Under the pieces are notes generated by a model. The model was not told where the DNA came from. It searched no databases and saw only the letters and a list, made by a program, of their open reading frames with translations. A program made the position numbers and the translations under genes. Positions 54,337-63,071 of a DNA stretch of 64,000 nucleotides are shown here, piece by piece (within the stretch, counting starts at the first letter, position 1; every line of letters begins with the position of its first letter). Source of the stretch: Martelella radicis (GTDB taxonomy: Bacteria > Pseudomonadota > Alphaproteobacteria > Rhizobiales > Rhizobiaceae); NCBI RefSeq assembly GCF_014196625.1, contig NZ_JACIDZ010000001.1, positions 186,001 to 250,000 on the forward strand, read 5' to 3'.

Positions 54337-55014
54337 TCACCGGATCCGTTTCGGCGCAGGCTCCGGCACCAGTTCACCCTCGAGGCGGCGGTCGAGATAG
54401 TCCTCGCATTCGGCGAGCAGGTCCTCGTTCTTGCCGGAGAAGAAGTGGTTCGCGCCCGTCACCGTCTTCTGGGTGATCAGGATGCCCTTCTGGGTCTTCA
54501 GCTTTTCCACCAGGCCGTTGACGTCGCGCGGCGGGGCCACCTTGTCGGCATCGCCATGGATGATGAGGCCGGAGGAGGGGCAGGGGGCGAGGAAGGAGAA
54601 GTCGTAGATGTTCGGCTGCGGAGCGATCGACATGAAGCCCTCGATTTCCGGACGGCGCATCAGAAGCTGCATGCCGATCCACGAGCCGAAGGAATAGCCG
54701 GCGACCCAGCAGGTCTTCGAATCAGGATGCAGGCTCTGCACCCAGTCGAGCGCCGCCGCTGCATCGGACAATTCGCCCGAACCGTGGTCGAACTCGCCCT
54801 GGCTGCGGCCGATGCCGCGGAAGTTGAAGCGCAGCGTAGTGAAACCGCGCTTCTGGAACATGTAGAAGAGCTCGTAGACGATCGGGTTGTTCATCGTCCC
54901 GCCAAAACGCGGATGCGGGTGCAGAACGATGGCGATCGGGGCGTTCTTCTCCTTGGACGGCTGGTAGCGGCCTTCAAGGCGACCGGCCGGACCGTTGAAA
55001 ATCACTTCAGGCAT
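54337..55014 (-). CDS. Alpha/beta hydrolase, COG2945 type
   Basis: The 225-residue protein has the group's signature LHPHPRFGGTMNNPIV near the N-terminus, the nucleophile elbow GYSFGS, an acidic residue in IHGDADKV and the His in GANHFF, so the serine hydrolase triad looks complete. The substrate is unknown. It is encoded divergently from the suf operon, with the 207-bp region between them carrying the suf promoter. Confidence 0.88.
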   Translation of the reverse strand: MPEVIFNGPAGRLEGRYQPSKEKNAPIAIVLHPHPRFGGTMNNPIVYELFYMFQKRGFTTLRFNFRGIGRSQGEFDHGSGELSDAAAALDWVQSLHPDSKTCWVAGYSFGSWIGMQLLMRRPEIEGFMSIAPQPNIYDFSFLAPCPSSGLIIHGDADKVAPPRDVNGLVEKLKTQKGILITQKTVTGANHFFSGKNEDLLAECEDYLDRRLEGELVPEPAPKRIR

Positions 55015-55067
55015 TGGCTCTCCGGAAAAATCGGTTCAAACTTCCCACACCGCTTGCGCAAGTCCCG

Positions 55068-55121
55068 TTGACTTGACTAATTGGCTCAGCTTTCCTACAA
55101 GCAGTTTAGAATTGTTCGAAA
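55068..55121 (+). promoter_or_regulatory. suf operon promoter with RirA/IscR-type and Irr-type sites
   Basis: TTGACT (55073-55078) and TACAAG (55096-55101) with 17 bp between them make a plausible promoter. TGA-N9-TCA at 55074-55088 matches the iron-responsive operator bound by RirA (an IscR-like Fe-S regulator). TTTAGAA-TTG-TTCGAAA at 55105-55121 matches the Irr box form TTTAGAA-N3-TTCTAAA with one change. The two sites lie over the -35 region and the transcript start, so suf genes should respond to iron through both. Confidence 0.65.
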
Positions 55122-55221
55122 ATAGAAGTCATTTCGTTCTGCGCTCAAATAGGGCAAGCCGCGTAAGGATTTCAAGGAAAATGCGTCGCAGGCCGCCATT
55201 GCCTGCCGAATTAAGGGCGAT

Positions 55222-56388
55222 ATGAGCACTGAGAGGATCTATCTCGACTGGAATGCGACCGCGAAGCTCCTGCCGGAAGCGCGCGCGACGCTGCTCGAGG
55301 GGCTGGATCTTGCCGGCAATCCATCGTCGGTGCACCGCGAGGGGCGCGCCGCCCGCGCCGCGATCGAGAAGGCCCGCCGTCAGGTGGCCGAACTGGTCGG
55401 CGCCGATGCCGCCCATGTCGTCTTCACCTCCGGCGCGACCGAGGCGGCGAATAGCGTTCTGACGCCTGATTTCCGCATGGGCCGCAGCCCGGTTCGCCTT
55501 GGCGGACTTTATGTTTCGGCGATCGAGCATCCGGCGGTTCACGAGGGCGGCCGCTTTCCGGCGGACATGCGCACGGAAATCCCGGTCAGTGCCGATGGCG
55601 TAGTCAGGCTGGATGCGCTGGAAGACCTGCTTCGCAAACATGACGCCGATGCGGGCCTGCCGATGGTCGCGATCATGCTCGCGAACAGCGAGACCGGCAT
55701 TCTTCAACCGGTCGCGGACGCGGCGAAGATCGTGCATGCCCATGGCGGCCTTCTGGTGGTCGATGCCGTGCAGGCCGTTGGCCGCATACCCGTCTCGCTC
55801 GAGGCGCTGGAAGCGGATTTCCTGATCATCTCCGCCCACAAGATCGGCGGTCCGAAAGGGGCGGGCGCGCTTGTCTCGCGCGGGGAAACGCTGATGCCGG
55901 CGCCGCTCATTCGCGGTGGCGGGCACGAGAAGGGCCACCGTTCGGGCACGGAGAATATTCCCGGTATCGCCGGGTTTGGCGCAGCGGCGCGTTTTGCTGC
56001 CAATGGTCTGTCCGAGCGCAATGCGAGGATCGCCGCGCTTCGCGATCGGCTGGAAGCCGGCATGCGGGCTGCCGCGCCGGACGTCATCATTCATGGCGAA
56101 AGCGGCGACCGCGTGCCCAACACCACCGCCTTCACCCTGCCGGGGCTGAAGGCGGAAACCGGGCAGATTGCCTTCGATCTGGAAGGCATCGCGCTTTCGG
56201 CAGGCTCCGCCTGCTCGTCCGGCAAGGTCGGCGAAAGCCATGTGCTGAAGGCGATGGGGCGCGATCCGCGTCTCGGCGCGCTGCGTATCTCGCTGGGATG
56301 GGATACGAGCGATGACGACATCGACCGGGCGATAGCGGCATTCGCGAAGATTGCCGGGCGCCGCAAACAAACGGGCGCCGCCGCCTGA
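55222..56388 (+). CDS. Cysteine desulfurase (class I, NifS/IscS-like)
   Basis: The 388-residue PLP enzyme has the Lys-binding motif SAHKIGGPKG and the catalytic Cys on the class I loop SAGSACSSGKVGESH. It removes sulfur from cysteine for Fe-S cluster assembly. As first gene of the suf operon it is an additional desulfurase beside the SufS-type enzyme at 60207, an arrangement usual in Rhizobiales. ATG 55222 follows GGGCG only weakly. Confidence 0.92.
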   Translation: MSTERIYLDWNATAKLLPEARATLLEGLDLAGNPSSVHREGRAARAAIEKARRQVAELVGADAAHVVFTSGATEAANSVLTPDFRMGRSPVRLGGLYVSAIEHPAVHEGGRFPADMRTEIPVSADGVVRLDALEDLLRKHDADAGLPMVAIMLANSETGILQPVADAAKIVHAHGGLLVVDAVQAVGRIPVSLEALEADFLIISAHKIGGPKGAGALVSRGETLMPAPLIRGGGHEKGHRSGTENIPGIAGFGAAARFAANGLSERNARIAALRDRLEAGMRAAAPDVIIHGESGDRVPNTTAFTLPGLKAETGQIAFDLEGIALSAGSACSSGKVGESHVLKAMGRDPRLGALRISLGWDTSDDDIDRAIAAFAKIAGRRKQTGAAA

Positions 56389-56477
56389 AGATTTGACAAA
56401 ACGCAAGCGAAACGGGGTGCAAATCCCGTTCGCTTTGACTACATAAGGCGGTATAGCCGCTTTGGTACACGTTAAAC

Positions 56478-56515
56478 CGCCGGGCCTTGAACCCGGTCAT
56501 GAGTGGAGTGAACAT
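56478..56515 (+). promoter_or_regulatory. sufB leader hairpin (copy 1 of a repeated element)
   Basis: CGCCGGGCCTTGAACCCGG (56478-56496) forms CCGGG/CCCGG arms with loop CCTTGAA. TGGAG follows and then ATG 56516. Nearly the same 19 nt occur before sufA at 61864. Confidence 0.6.
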
Positions 56516-58003
56516 ATGGTTGCCGTTAAGGAAACCGTCGATCAGGTCGCCGAGATCGACGTCGATCAGTATAAATACGGTTTCGAAACGATGGTTGAGG
56601 TGGACAAGGCGCCCAAGGGCCTGTCCGAAGACATCATCCGTTTCATTTCCCACAAGAAGAATGAGCCGGACTGGATGCTGGAATGGCGTCTGCAGGCCTA
56701 TCGCCGCTGGCTCACCATGGAAGAGCCGAGCTGGGCGCGGGTGAACTACCCGAAAATCGATTTCAACGATCTCTATTATTATGCCGCGCCGAAATCGGTC
56801 ACCGGACCGAAGACGCTGGACGAGGTCGATCCGGAACTGCTGGCGACCTATGAGAAGCTCGGCATTCCGCTGCAGGAGCAGGAAATTCTGGCCGGCGTGC
56901 AGGAAAAGCAGCACCAGCCGAAAAGCCGCGTTGCCGTTGATGCCGTGTTCGATTCGGTCTCGGTCGTCACCACCTTCAAGAAGGAACTTGCGAAAGCCGG
57001 CGTGATCTTCATGTCGATTTCCGAGGCGATGCGCGAATATCCGGATCTGGTGAAGAAATATCTGGGCTCGGTCGTTCCCCAGGGCGACAATTTCTACGCC
57101 GCGCTGAACTCGGCCGTCTTTACCGATGGGTCCTTCGTCTTCGTTCCCAAGGGCGTTCGCTGCCCGATGGAGCTTTCGACCTATTTCCGTATCAACGAGA
57201 AGAATACCGGCCAGTTCGAGCGCACGCTGATCATTGCCGAAGAGGGCGCCTACGTCTCCTATCTGGAAGGCTGCACGGCGCCTCAGCGCGATGAAAACCA
57301 GCTTCATGCCGCCGTCGTCGAACTCGTTGCGCTGGATGATGCCGAGATCAAGTATTCCACCGTCCAGAACTGGTTCCCGGGCGACAAGGAAGGCAAAGGC
57401 GGCATCTACAACTTCGTCACCAAGCGCGGCGATTGCCGGGGCGACAATTCCAAGATCTCCTGGACGCAGGTTGAAACCGGTTCGGCGATCACCTGGAAAT
57501 ATCCCTCCTGCCTGCTGCGCGGCGACAATTCGCGCGGTGAGTTCTACTCGATTGCCGTATCCAACGGCCATCAGCAGATCGACAGCGGCACCAAGATGAT
57601 CCATCTCGGCAAGAACACGTCGAGCCGCATCATTTCCAAGGGGATTTCGGCGGGCTTTTCCAACAATACCTATCGCGGCCAGGTTTCGGCCCACCGCAAG
57701 GCGGAGAACGCGCGCAACTTCACCCAGTGCGACAGTCTGCTGATCGGCGACAAATGCGGCGCGCATACCGTGCCCTATATCGAGGCCGGCAATTCGTCCG
57801 CCCGCTTCGAGCACGAGGCGACGACCTCGAAGATTTCCGAGGACCAGCTTTTCTACTGCATGCAGCGCGGCATCCCGGAAGAAGAGGCGATCGCACTGAT
57901 CGTCAACGGGTTCGTGCGCGAAGTCATTCAGGAACTGCCGATGGAATTCGCCGTCGAGGCGCAGAAGCTGATCGGGATTTCGCTGGAAGGTTCGGTCGGC
58001 TGA
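56516..58003 (+). CDS. sufB: Fe-S cluster assembly protein SufB
   Basis: The 495-residue protein is the scaffold subunit of the SufBC2D complex. Typical segments are [34 protein letters not shown] and YKGQ-like [20 protein letters not shown]. Cys and Glu ligand candidates lie in the C-terminal half ([14 protein letters not shown]). I start at ATG 56516 ([10 protein letters not shown]) after TGGAG; an open frame back to 56462 runs through the leader hairpin. Confidence 0.97.
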   Translation: MVAVKETVDQVAEIDVDQYKYGFETMVEVDKAPKGLSEDIIRFISHKKNEPDWMLEWRLQAYRRWLTMEEPSWARVNYPKIDFNDLYYYAAPKSVTGPKTLDEVDPELLATYEKLGIPLQEQEILAGVQEKQHQPKSRVAVDAVFDSVSVVTTFKKELAKAGVIFMSISEAMREYPDLVKKYLGSVVPQGDNFYAALNSAVFTDGSFVFVPKGVRCPMELSTYFRINEKNTGQFERTLIIAEEGAYVSYLEGCTAPQRDENQLHAAVVELVALDDAEIKYSTVQNWFPGDKEGKGGIYNFVTKRGDCRGDNSKISWTQVETGSAITWKYPSCLLRGDNSRGEFYSIAVSNGHQQIDSGTKMIHLGKNTSSRIISKGISAGFSNNTYRGQVSAHRKAENARNFTQCDSLLIGDKCGAHTVPYIEAGNSSARFEHEATTSKISEDQLFYCMQRGIPEEEAIALIVNGFVREVIQELPMEFAVEAQKLIGISLEGSVG

Positions 58004-58052
58004 TCGCCGGTCGCTTTTGGTCACATATTCAAGCGCTTGGAGCGCTGCCTTA

Positions 58053-58066
58053 TTCCTTTGAAGGAA
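58053..58066 (+). promoter_or_regulatory. Hairpin over the sufC Shine-Dalgarno
   Basis: TTCCT, loop TTGA, AGGAA: the right arm is the sufC ribosome site (ATG 58074). Another dyad, AGCGCT-TGG-AGCGCT, lies at 58032-58046. Pairing could damp sufC translation. Confidence 0.4.
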
Positions 58067-58073
58067 ACACACA

Positions 58074-58829
58074 ATGCTTGAAATCAAGAACCTGCACGCA
58101 CGCATTGCCGAGGACGGCACGGAGATCATCAAGGGGCTGAACCTGACCATCCAGGATGGCGAGGTTGCCGCAATCATGGGGCCGAACGGCTCCGGCAAGT
58201 CGACGCTCTCCTATATTCTCGCCGGTCGCGAGGACTATGAGGTGACCGAGGGCGAGGTCCTCTACAACGGCGAGAACATTCTGGAACTGGATGCCGCCGA
58301 GCGCGCCGCCAAGGGGCTGTTCCTTGCCTTTCAGTATCCGGTCGAAATTCCGGGTGTCGCCACCATGCAGTTCCTCAAGGTGGCGATCAACGAGCAGCGC
58401 AAGGCACGCGGCGAGGAAGAGCTTTCGACGCCGGACTTCATCCGCAAGGTGCGCGAGGGCGCGGCCGAGCTGAAGATCGATTTCGAGATGCTGAAGCGGC
58501 CGCTGAATGTCGGCTTTTCCGGCGGCGAGAAGAAGCGCGCCGAAATCCTGCAGATGGCGCTCCTGGAGCCGAAGCTCTGCGTCATGGACGAAACGGATTC
58601 CGGCCTCGACATCGATGCGCTGAAGATCGTCGCCGACGGCGTCAATGCGCTGCGCGCGCCGGATCGCTCGGTGATGGTCATCACCCACTACCAGCGCCTG
58701 CTTGATTACATCGTGCCCGATACGGTTCACGTGCTCTACAAGGGCCAGATCATCAAATCGGGCGGCAAGGAGCTTGCCCACGAACTCGAAGCCAATGGCT
58801 ACGCCGATATCATCGGCGAAGCGGCCTGA
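58074..58829 (+). CDS. sufC: Fe-S assembly ATPase SufC
   Basis: The 251-residue ABC-type ATPase shows Walker A GPNGSGKST, signature FSGGEKKRAEI and Walker B LCVMDETDSGLD. It is soluble and drives the conformational change of SufBCD during cluster assembly. It lies 70 bp after sufB and 17 bp before sufD. Confidence 0.97.
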   Translation: MLEIKNLHARIAEDGTEIIKGLNLTIQDGEVAAIMGPNGSGKSTLSYILAGREDYEVTEGEVLYNGENILELDAAERAAKGLFLAFQYPVEIPGVATMQFLKVAINEQRKARGEEELSTPDFIRKVREGAAELKIDFEMLKRPLNVGFSGGEKKRAEILQMALLEPKLCVMDETDSGLDIDALKIVADGVNALRAPDRSVMVITHYQRLLDYIVPDTVHVLYKGQIIKSGGKELAHELEANGYADIIGEAA

Positions 58830-58846
58830 GGCCGGGAGACGACGCG

Positions 58847-60118
58847 ATGAACATGCAAAAACAGATCAAGCTGACAGCGGCGGAAGAGGCGCTCGTCGCC
58901 TCCTTCGGCCGGCTTTCGGGCTCGCTGCCCGGCAATGCCGAGGTGACGATGGAGCGCGACCGGCTTGCCGGCGATCTCCGCTCCAACGGCCTGCCGACGC
59001 GGCGCGTCGAGGCCTGGCATTACACCGACCTGCGCAACCTTTTGCGCAGCGTGCCAGAGGAAGCGGGCGAGGCCGTCAACGCCCTGCCGCCGCTTCTGGC
59101 CGAAAGCACGATGCTTTCGCTGGTGCAGGGCCGCGCCGGCCGCCTGCCGAGCGTCGAAGGGCTCTCCGGCACGACGACGGCGGAAGCGCTGACCAATGGC
59201 GACAATTCGGTGCGCCTCGAGCTTGCCTATCCGCAGGATGCGATCGGCCGGATCAACGGCGCGATGATGAGCGACGGCTATATCATCGATATCGCCGAAG
59301 GAACCGAACTCGAGACGCCGGTCGAACTGCAGGCCGTCCACAGCGGCGGGCAGGTGCATTCGCGCAACCGCGTCACCTTCGGCGCCGAGACGAAGGGCAC
59401 CTTTGTCGAACGCCACGTCGCGCCGGGCGATGCTGCGGCGCTCGTCAGCACGCTTACATCGCTAGCCCTCGGCAAGGATGCCGAGATCACCTATGTCGTG
59501 ATGCAGCAGCAGGGCGCCGACGATACCCATCTCGGCAAGCTCAGGATCGAACTCGGCGAGAACGCCAGGCTCAAGCTCTTGATCGTCAATGCCGGCGGCA
59601 GGCTGGTGCGTCACGAGATCGATTGCGCCGTCCAGGGCGAGGGCGCGGACCTGATGTTGCGCGGCGTCAACCTGCTCGGCGGCGAGACCCATACCGACAT
59701 CACCTTCGACCTCGGCCATAACGTGCCGAATACGACGTCGACGGAAACGGTCCGCAATGTCGTTTTCGACAAGGCGCGCGGCGTGTTCCAGGGGCTGATC
59801 CGGGTCGCGCCCGATGCGCAGAAGGTCGACGCGAAGATGAGCTGCAACACGCTGCTGATGAGCGATGTCGGTTTGTTCTCGGCCAAGCCTGAGCTCGAGA
59901 TCTTCGCCGATGACGTGCAGTGCGGCCATGGCGCGACGGTGACGGATATCGACCCGAACCATCTCTACTACATGATGGCGCGCGGCATTCCGCGAAAGGT
60001 CGCCGAGGGCCTGCTGATCAACGCCTTCGTCGCCGAGGTCGTCGAGGAACTGGAGAACGAGCAGCTTTCCGAGGCCGTCGAGGCGATCATCACCGACTGG
60101 CTCGACCGGCACGAATAG
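58847..60118 (+). CDS. sufD: Fe-S cluster assembly protein SufD
   Basis: The 423-residue protein is the SufB-related partner in the SufBC2D complex. The C-terminal core has the conserved FQGLIRVAPDAQKVDAKM, CNTLLMSDVG and VQCGHGATVTDIDPN segments. The N-terminal helices (RRVEAWHYTDLRNLL) are usual. ATG 58847 follows GGGAGACG. Confidence 0.95.
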   Translation: MNMQKQIKLTAAEEALVASFGRLSGSLPGNAEVTMERDRLAGDLRSNGLPTRRVEAWHYTDLRNLLRSVPEEAGEAVNALPPLLAESTMLSLVQGRAGRLPSVEGLSGTTTAEALTNGDNSVRLELAYPQDAIGRINGAMMSDGYIIDIAEGTELETPVELQAVHSGGQVHSRNRVTFGAETKGTFVERHVAPGDAAALVSTLTSLALGKDAEITYVVMQQQGADDTHLGKLRIELGENARLKLLIVNAGGRLVRHEIDCAVQGEGADLMLRGVNLLGGETHTDITFDLGHNVPNTTSTETVRNVVFDKARGVFQGLIRVAPDAQKVDAKMSCNTLLMSDVGLFSAKPELEIFADDVQCGHGATVTDIDPNHLYYMMARGIPRKVAEGLLINAFVAEVVEELENEQLSEAVEAIITDWLDRHE

Positions 60119-60206
60119 GGCGCTGCCCGCGCAGATTCCCGTCCCGCTTTGCGGGGCGGCGGTTCCGGTTTCTGAAGCGCGGAAGCCACAGACGGAGTTT
60201 TGGGCC

Positions 60207-61442
60207 ATGGATGCTCAGGTTAAAGGTTATGACGTCGAAAAGATCCGGCAGGATTTTCCGATCCTCTCCCGCGAGGTCTACGGAAAGTCGCTGGTCTATC
60301 TCGACAATGGCGCCTCGGCGCAGAAGCCGCAGGTCGTCATCGACACGATCTCCAACGCCTATGCGCATGAATACGCCAATGTGCACCGTGGCCTGCATTT
60401 TCTCTCCAATGCGGCAACTGATGCCTATGAGGCGGCGCGCGAGAAGGTTCGTGCCTTCCTCAATGCCGGTTCGGTGAACGAGATCGTCTTTACCCGCAAC
60501 ACCACCGAGGCGATCAACACGGTCGCCTATGGCTGGGCGATGGAGCATCTCGGCGAGGGCGACGAGATCGTCATCTCGATCATGGAGCATCACTCCAACA
60601 TCGTGCCCTGGCATTTCCTGCGCGAGCGCAAGGGCGTGAAGCTGGTCTGGGCGCCGGTGGACGAGGACGGCGAATTCCTGATCGACGAATTCGAGAAATG
60701 CCTGACTGAACGCACCAAGCTGGTCGCCATCACCCAGATGTCCAACGCGCTCGGCACCATTGTCGATGTCAAGGAAGTGACCCGGCTTGCCCATGAACGC
60801 GACATTCCGGTGCTGGTCGACGGTTCGCAGGGCGCGGTCCATCTGCCGGTCGATGTGCGCGATATCGATTGCGACTGGTATGTGATGACCGGCCACAAGC
60901 TCTATGGCCCGTCGGGCATCGGCGTGCTCTACGGCAAGTTCGACCGCCTGTCGGACATGCGTCCGTTCCAGGGCGGCGGCGAGATGATCTCCGATGTGTT
61001 CGAGGACCGCGTCACCTATGCCGAGCCGCCGCATCGCTTCGAGGCCGGCACGCCGCCGATCGTGCAGGCTATTGGACTGGGCGCTGCCCTTGACTATATG
61101 CAGGGTGTCGGCCGCGCGGCGATTGCCGCGCACGAGGCGGATTTGACGGCCTATGCGCGCGAGCAGCTTGCGCATGTGAATGCGCTGAGGGTGATCGGCA
61201 ATGCGCAGAAGAAGGGCAGCATCTTCTCCTTTGCCATCGAAGGCGTGCATGCCCACGACATTTCGACGATCATCGACCGTCGCGGCGTGGCGGTGCGGGC
61301 CGGCACTCACTGCGCGCAGCCGCTTCTGACCCGGTTCGGCGTGACATCGACCTGCCGGGCCTCGTTCGGCCTTTACAATACGCGCGCGGAAGTGGACGCC
61401 CTCGTCGAGGCGCTCGATTACGCGCGAACGTTCTTTGCCTGA
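60207..61442 (+). CDS. sufS: Cysteine desulfurase SufS (class II)
   Basis: The 411-residue PLP enzyme has the typical N-terminus (VEKIRQDFPILSREVYGKSL) and the PLP-Lys in TGHKLYGPSGIG. The catalytic Cys lies in the class II context RAGTHCAQPLL. It supplies sulfur to SufBCD; no sufE gene is seen here. ATG 60207 lies 88 bp after sufD. Confidence 0.96.
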   Translation: MDAQVKGYDVEKIRQDFPILSREVYGKSLVYLDNGASAQKPQVVIDTISNAYAHEYANVHRGLHFLSNAATDAYEAAREKVRAFLNAGSVNEIVFTRNTTEAINTVAYGWAMEHLGEGDEIVISIMEHHSNIVPWHFLRERKGVKLVWAPVDEDGEFLIDEFEKCLTERTKLVAITQMSNALGTIVDVKEVTRLAHERDIPVLVDGSQGAVHLPVDVRDIDCDWYVMTGHKLYGPSGIGVLYGKFDRLSDMRPFQGGGEMISDVFEDRVTYAEPPHRFEAGTPPIVQAIGLGAALDYMQGVGRAAIAAHEADLTAYAREQLAHVNALRVIGNAQKKGSIFSFAIEGVHAHDISTIIDRRGVAVRAGTHCAQPLLTRFGVTSTCRASFGLYNTRAEVDALVEALDYARTFFA

Positions 61443-61457
61443 CCCAAGGAGAATGGC

Positions 61458-61829
61458 ATGAGTGTTGAAGAAAACGCAGAGACGGCATCGGCCGAGACCG
61501 GTTCCTCCATTCCTCCCGAGGAACTGGCACGGCTTTCCGACGACATCGTTTCCGCGCTGAAGACGGTCTATGACCCGGAAATTCCGGCCGATATTTTCGA
61601 GCTCGGCCTGATCTACAAGATCGATGTCGATGACGACCGCATGGTGAAGATCGACATGACGCTGACGGCGCCCGGCTGCCCGGTTGCCGGCGAAATGCCG
61701 GCCTGGGTGGAAAACGCGGTGAGCACCGTCGAGGGCGTTTCCGGCGTCGAGGTGGAAATGACTTTCGACCCGCCGTGGACGCCGGACCGCATGTCCGAGG
61801 AAGCAAAGATCGCTGTCGGCTGGTATTGA
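61458..61829 (+). CDS. SufT-like DUF59/MIP18 protein
   Basis: The 123-residue protein belongs to the DUF59 (MIP18) family of Fe-S assembly factors: DPEIPADIFELGLIYK near the middle, TAPGCPVAGEMP with the conserved Cys, and the closing FDPPWTPDRMSEEAK. It begins 15 bp after sufS with AAGGAG before ATG 61458. It aids Fe-S maturation of target proteins; this group is often called SufT. Confidence 0.9.
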   Translation: MSVEENAETASAETGSSIPPEELARLSDDIVSALKTVYDPEIPADIFELGLIYKIDVDDDRMVKIDMTLTAPGCPVAGEMPAWVENAVSTVEGVSGVEVEMTFDPPWTPDRMSEEAKIAVGWY

Positions 61830-61863
61830 CGCCGGCCGATTGTCCTGATGCAATCAATCCGAA

Positions 61864-61900
61864 CGCCGGGCCTTTAACCCGGATGTTGATGGAGAATGAA
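61864..61900 (+). promoter_or_regulatory. sufA leader hairpin (copy 2 of a repeated element)
   Basis: CGCCGGGCCTTTAACCCGG (61864-61882) matches the sufB leader at 18 of 19 positions. TGGAG follows and then ATG 61901, at nearly equal spacing. Confidence 0.6.
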
Positions 61901-62290
61901 ATGGGCTTTCAAGTCATCACGCTGACCGAAGCGGCAGCAACCCGCATCAACGAGATCGTCGCCAATTCCGGGCCGGACGCGCGCGGCATTCGCGTCTCGA
62001 TCAAGAAGGGCGGCTGCGCGGGCATGGAATATGCCGTGGATCTGGTCACCGCCGAGAATATCGCCGACAAGGACGACCATGTGGAGCTCAACGGCGCGAC
62101 CGTCTGGGTCGACCCCGCCGCCTCGCTCTATCTGCTGGGCACGGTCATGGATTTCGAGGTGACGAAACTGCGCACCGGTTTCGTGTTCCGCAACCCGAAC
62201 GAGACATCGGCCTGCGGCTGCGGCGAATCCGTCGAGCTCAAGGCCGCAGACCTTGCCGAGCTGGCGAAGGCGCGCGAAGCCGCGCATTGA
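61901..62290 (+). CDS. sufA: A-type Fe-S carrier SufA/ErpA family
   Basis: The 129-residue protein carries the three conserved Cys of A-type carriers: GGCAGMEY and the C-terminal SACGCGES. It should accept clusters from SufBCD and pass them on. I start at ATG 61901 (MGFQVITLTE), after TGGAG; the open frame to 61775 overlaps the sufT gene and is not needed. It ends the suf operon as visible here. Confidence 0.9.
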   Translation: MGFQVITLTEAAATRINEIVANSGPDARGIRVSIKKGGCAGMEYAVDLVTAENIADKDDHVELNGATVWVDPAASLYLLGTVMDFEVTKLRTGFVFRNPNETSACGCGESVELKAADLAELAKAREAAH

Positions 62291-62331
62291 CGCGGCTGTG
62301 CGTTCGCGACTCTTGAATTCAGGGTGGGAGG

Positions 62332-62997
62332 ATGGCGAGCGCTCTTTTGCTTGAAGACTATTGCGTTCAATTGAAAGGTAGGATTGACGCGGCCTATTCG
62401 GCGGGAGGCTACACGCTTGGGTGGCGCTTGCTTTCAAGCCCTGCGGCAGTGATGGATGGCGCCGAAATAGCTTTCGTGGGCCTCAACCCCGGAGGGGCGC
62501 GCCTTCGCTCTGATCATTCTGAATTGGCGATGAGGGAGGGCAGCGCCTATGTCGATGAAGTATGGGATAACGCGCGCACAGCGGGAGAAAACCCATTGCA
62601 ACGTCAAGTAAGGGCGTTGTTCGATCGGCTATCTGTCGCTCCGGAAAATGTTCTTGCTGGCAACCTTGTTCCTTTTCGCTCGCCAAGTTGGTCCAGTCTA
62701 CCTAATTCCCGAACGGCCCTCGCTTTCGGTGAGGAAATATGGACCGAGTTGTTTGAGCGCGCTCGACCAAAGCTTGTGATCGGCATGGGACTGGAGTTGC
62801 TTTCGCCCCTCTCACGAACTCTAGGGGCCTTCGATCCCGTAAGACACTCCGTGGCCTGGGGCAATGTCACAGCAGCCAAGGCAACATTTCCGACAGGCAA
62901 GCTTGTCGTTTTGCCGCATTTGTCTCGTTTCGGAATTGTTACGAGGCCTCAATCACGTCCCGCTCTGGATTTGTTGTTTAGAGACCGTCCAGCATGA
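62332..62997 (+). CDS. Uracil-DNA glycosylase-like protein
   Basis: The 221-residue protein resembles the uracil-DNA glycosylase superfamily fold: FVGLNPGG at about residues 48-55, ENVLAGNLVPFRSPSW in the middle, and LPHLSRFG near the end. The motifs are not those of a known UDG family closely enough to name an activity; a nucleic-acid-related role is inferred. The third bases are more AT-rich than in the suf genes before it, so it may be a recent insertion. ATG 62332 follows GGGAGG. Confidence 0.55.
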   Translation: MASALLLEDYCVQLKGRIDAAYSAGGYTLGWRLLSSPAAVMDGAEIAFVGLNPGGARLRSDHSELAMREGSAYVDEVWDNARTAGENPLQRQVRALFDRLSVAPENVLAGNLVPFRSPSWSSLPNSRTALAFGEEIWTELFERARPKLVIGMGLELLSPLSRTLGAFDPVRHSVAWGNVTAAKATFPTGKLVVLPHLSRFGIVTRPQSRPALDLLFRDRPA

Positions 62998-63071
62998 ATA
63001 TGCAGTTGTGAGACAAGCCTTCTAGGCGCTACTAGATAGTTGGATTGAGCGCCACGGAGTCGGGACAGTCT

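Noticed and set aside
56132-58198. 688-codon minus frame across sufB
   Set aside because: Shadow of sufB.
60090-61853. 587-codon minus frame across sufS and the DUF59 gene
   Set aside because: Shadow of the two suf genes; His/Asp-rich with no family motif.
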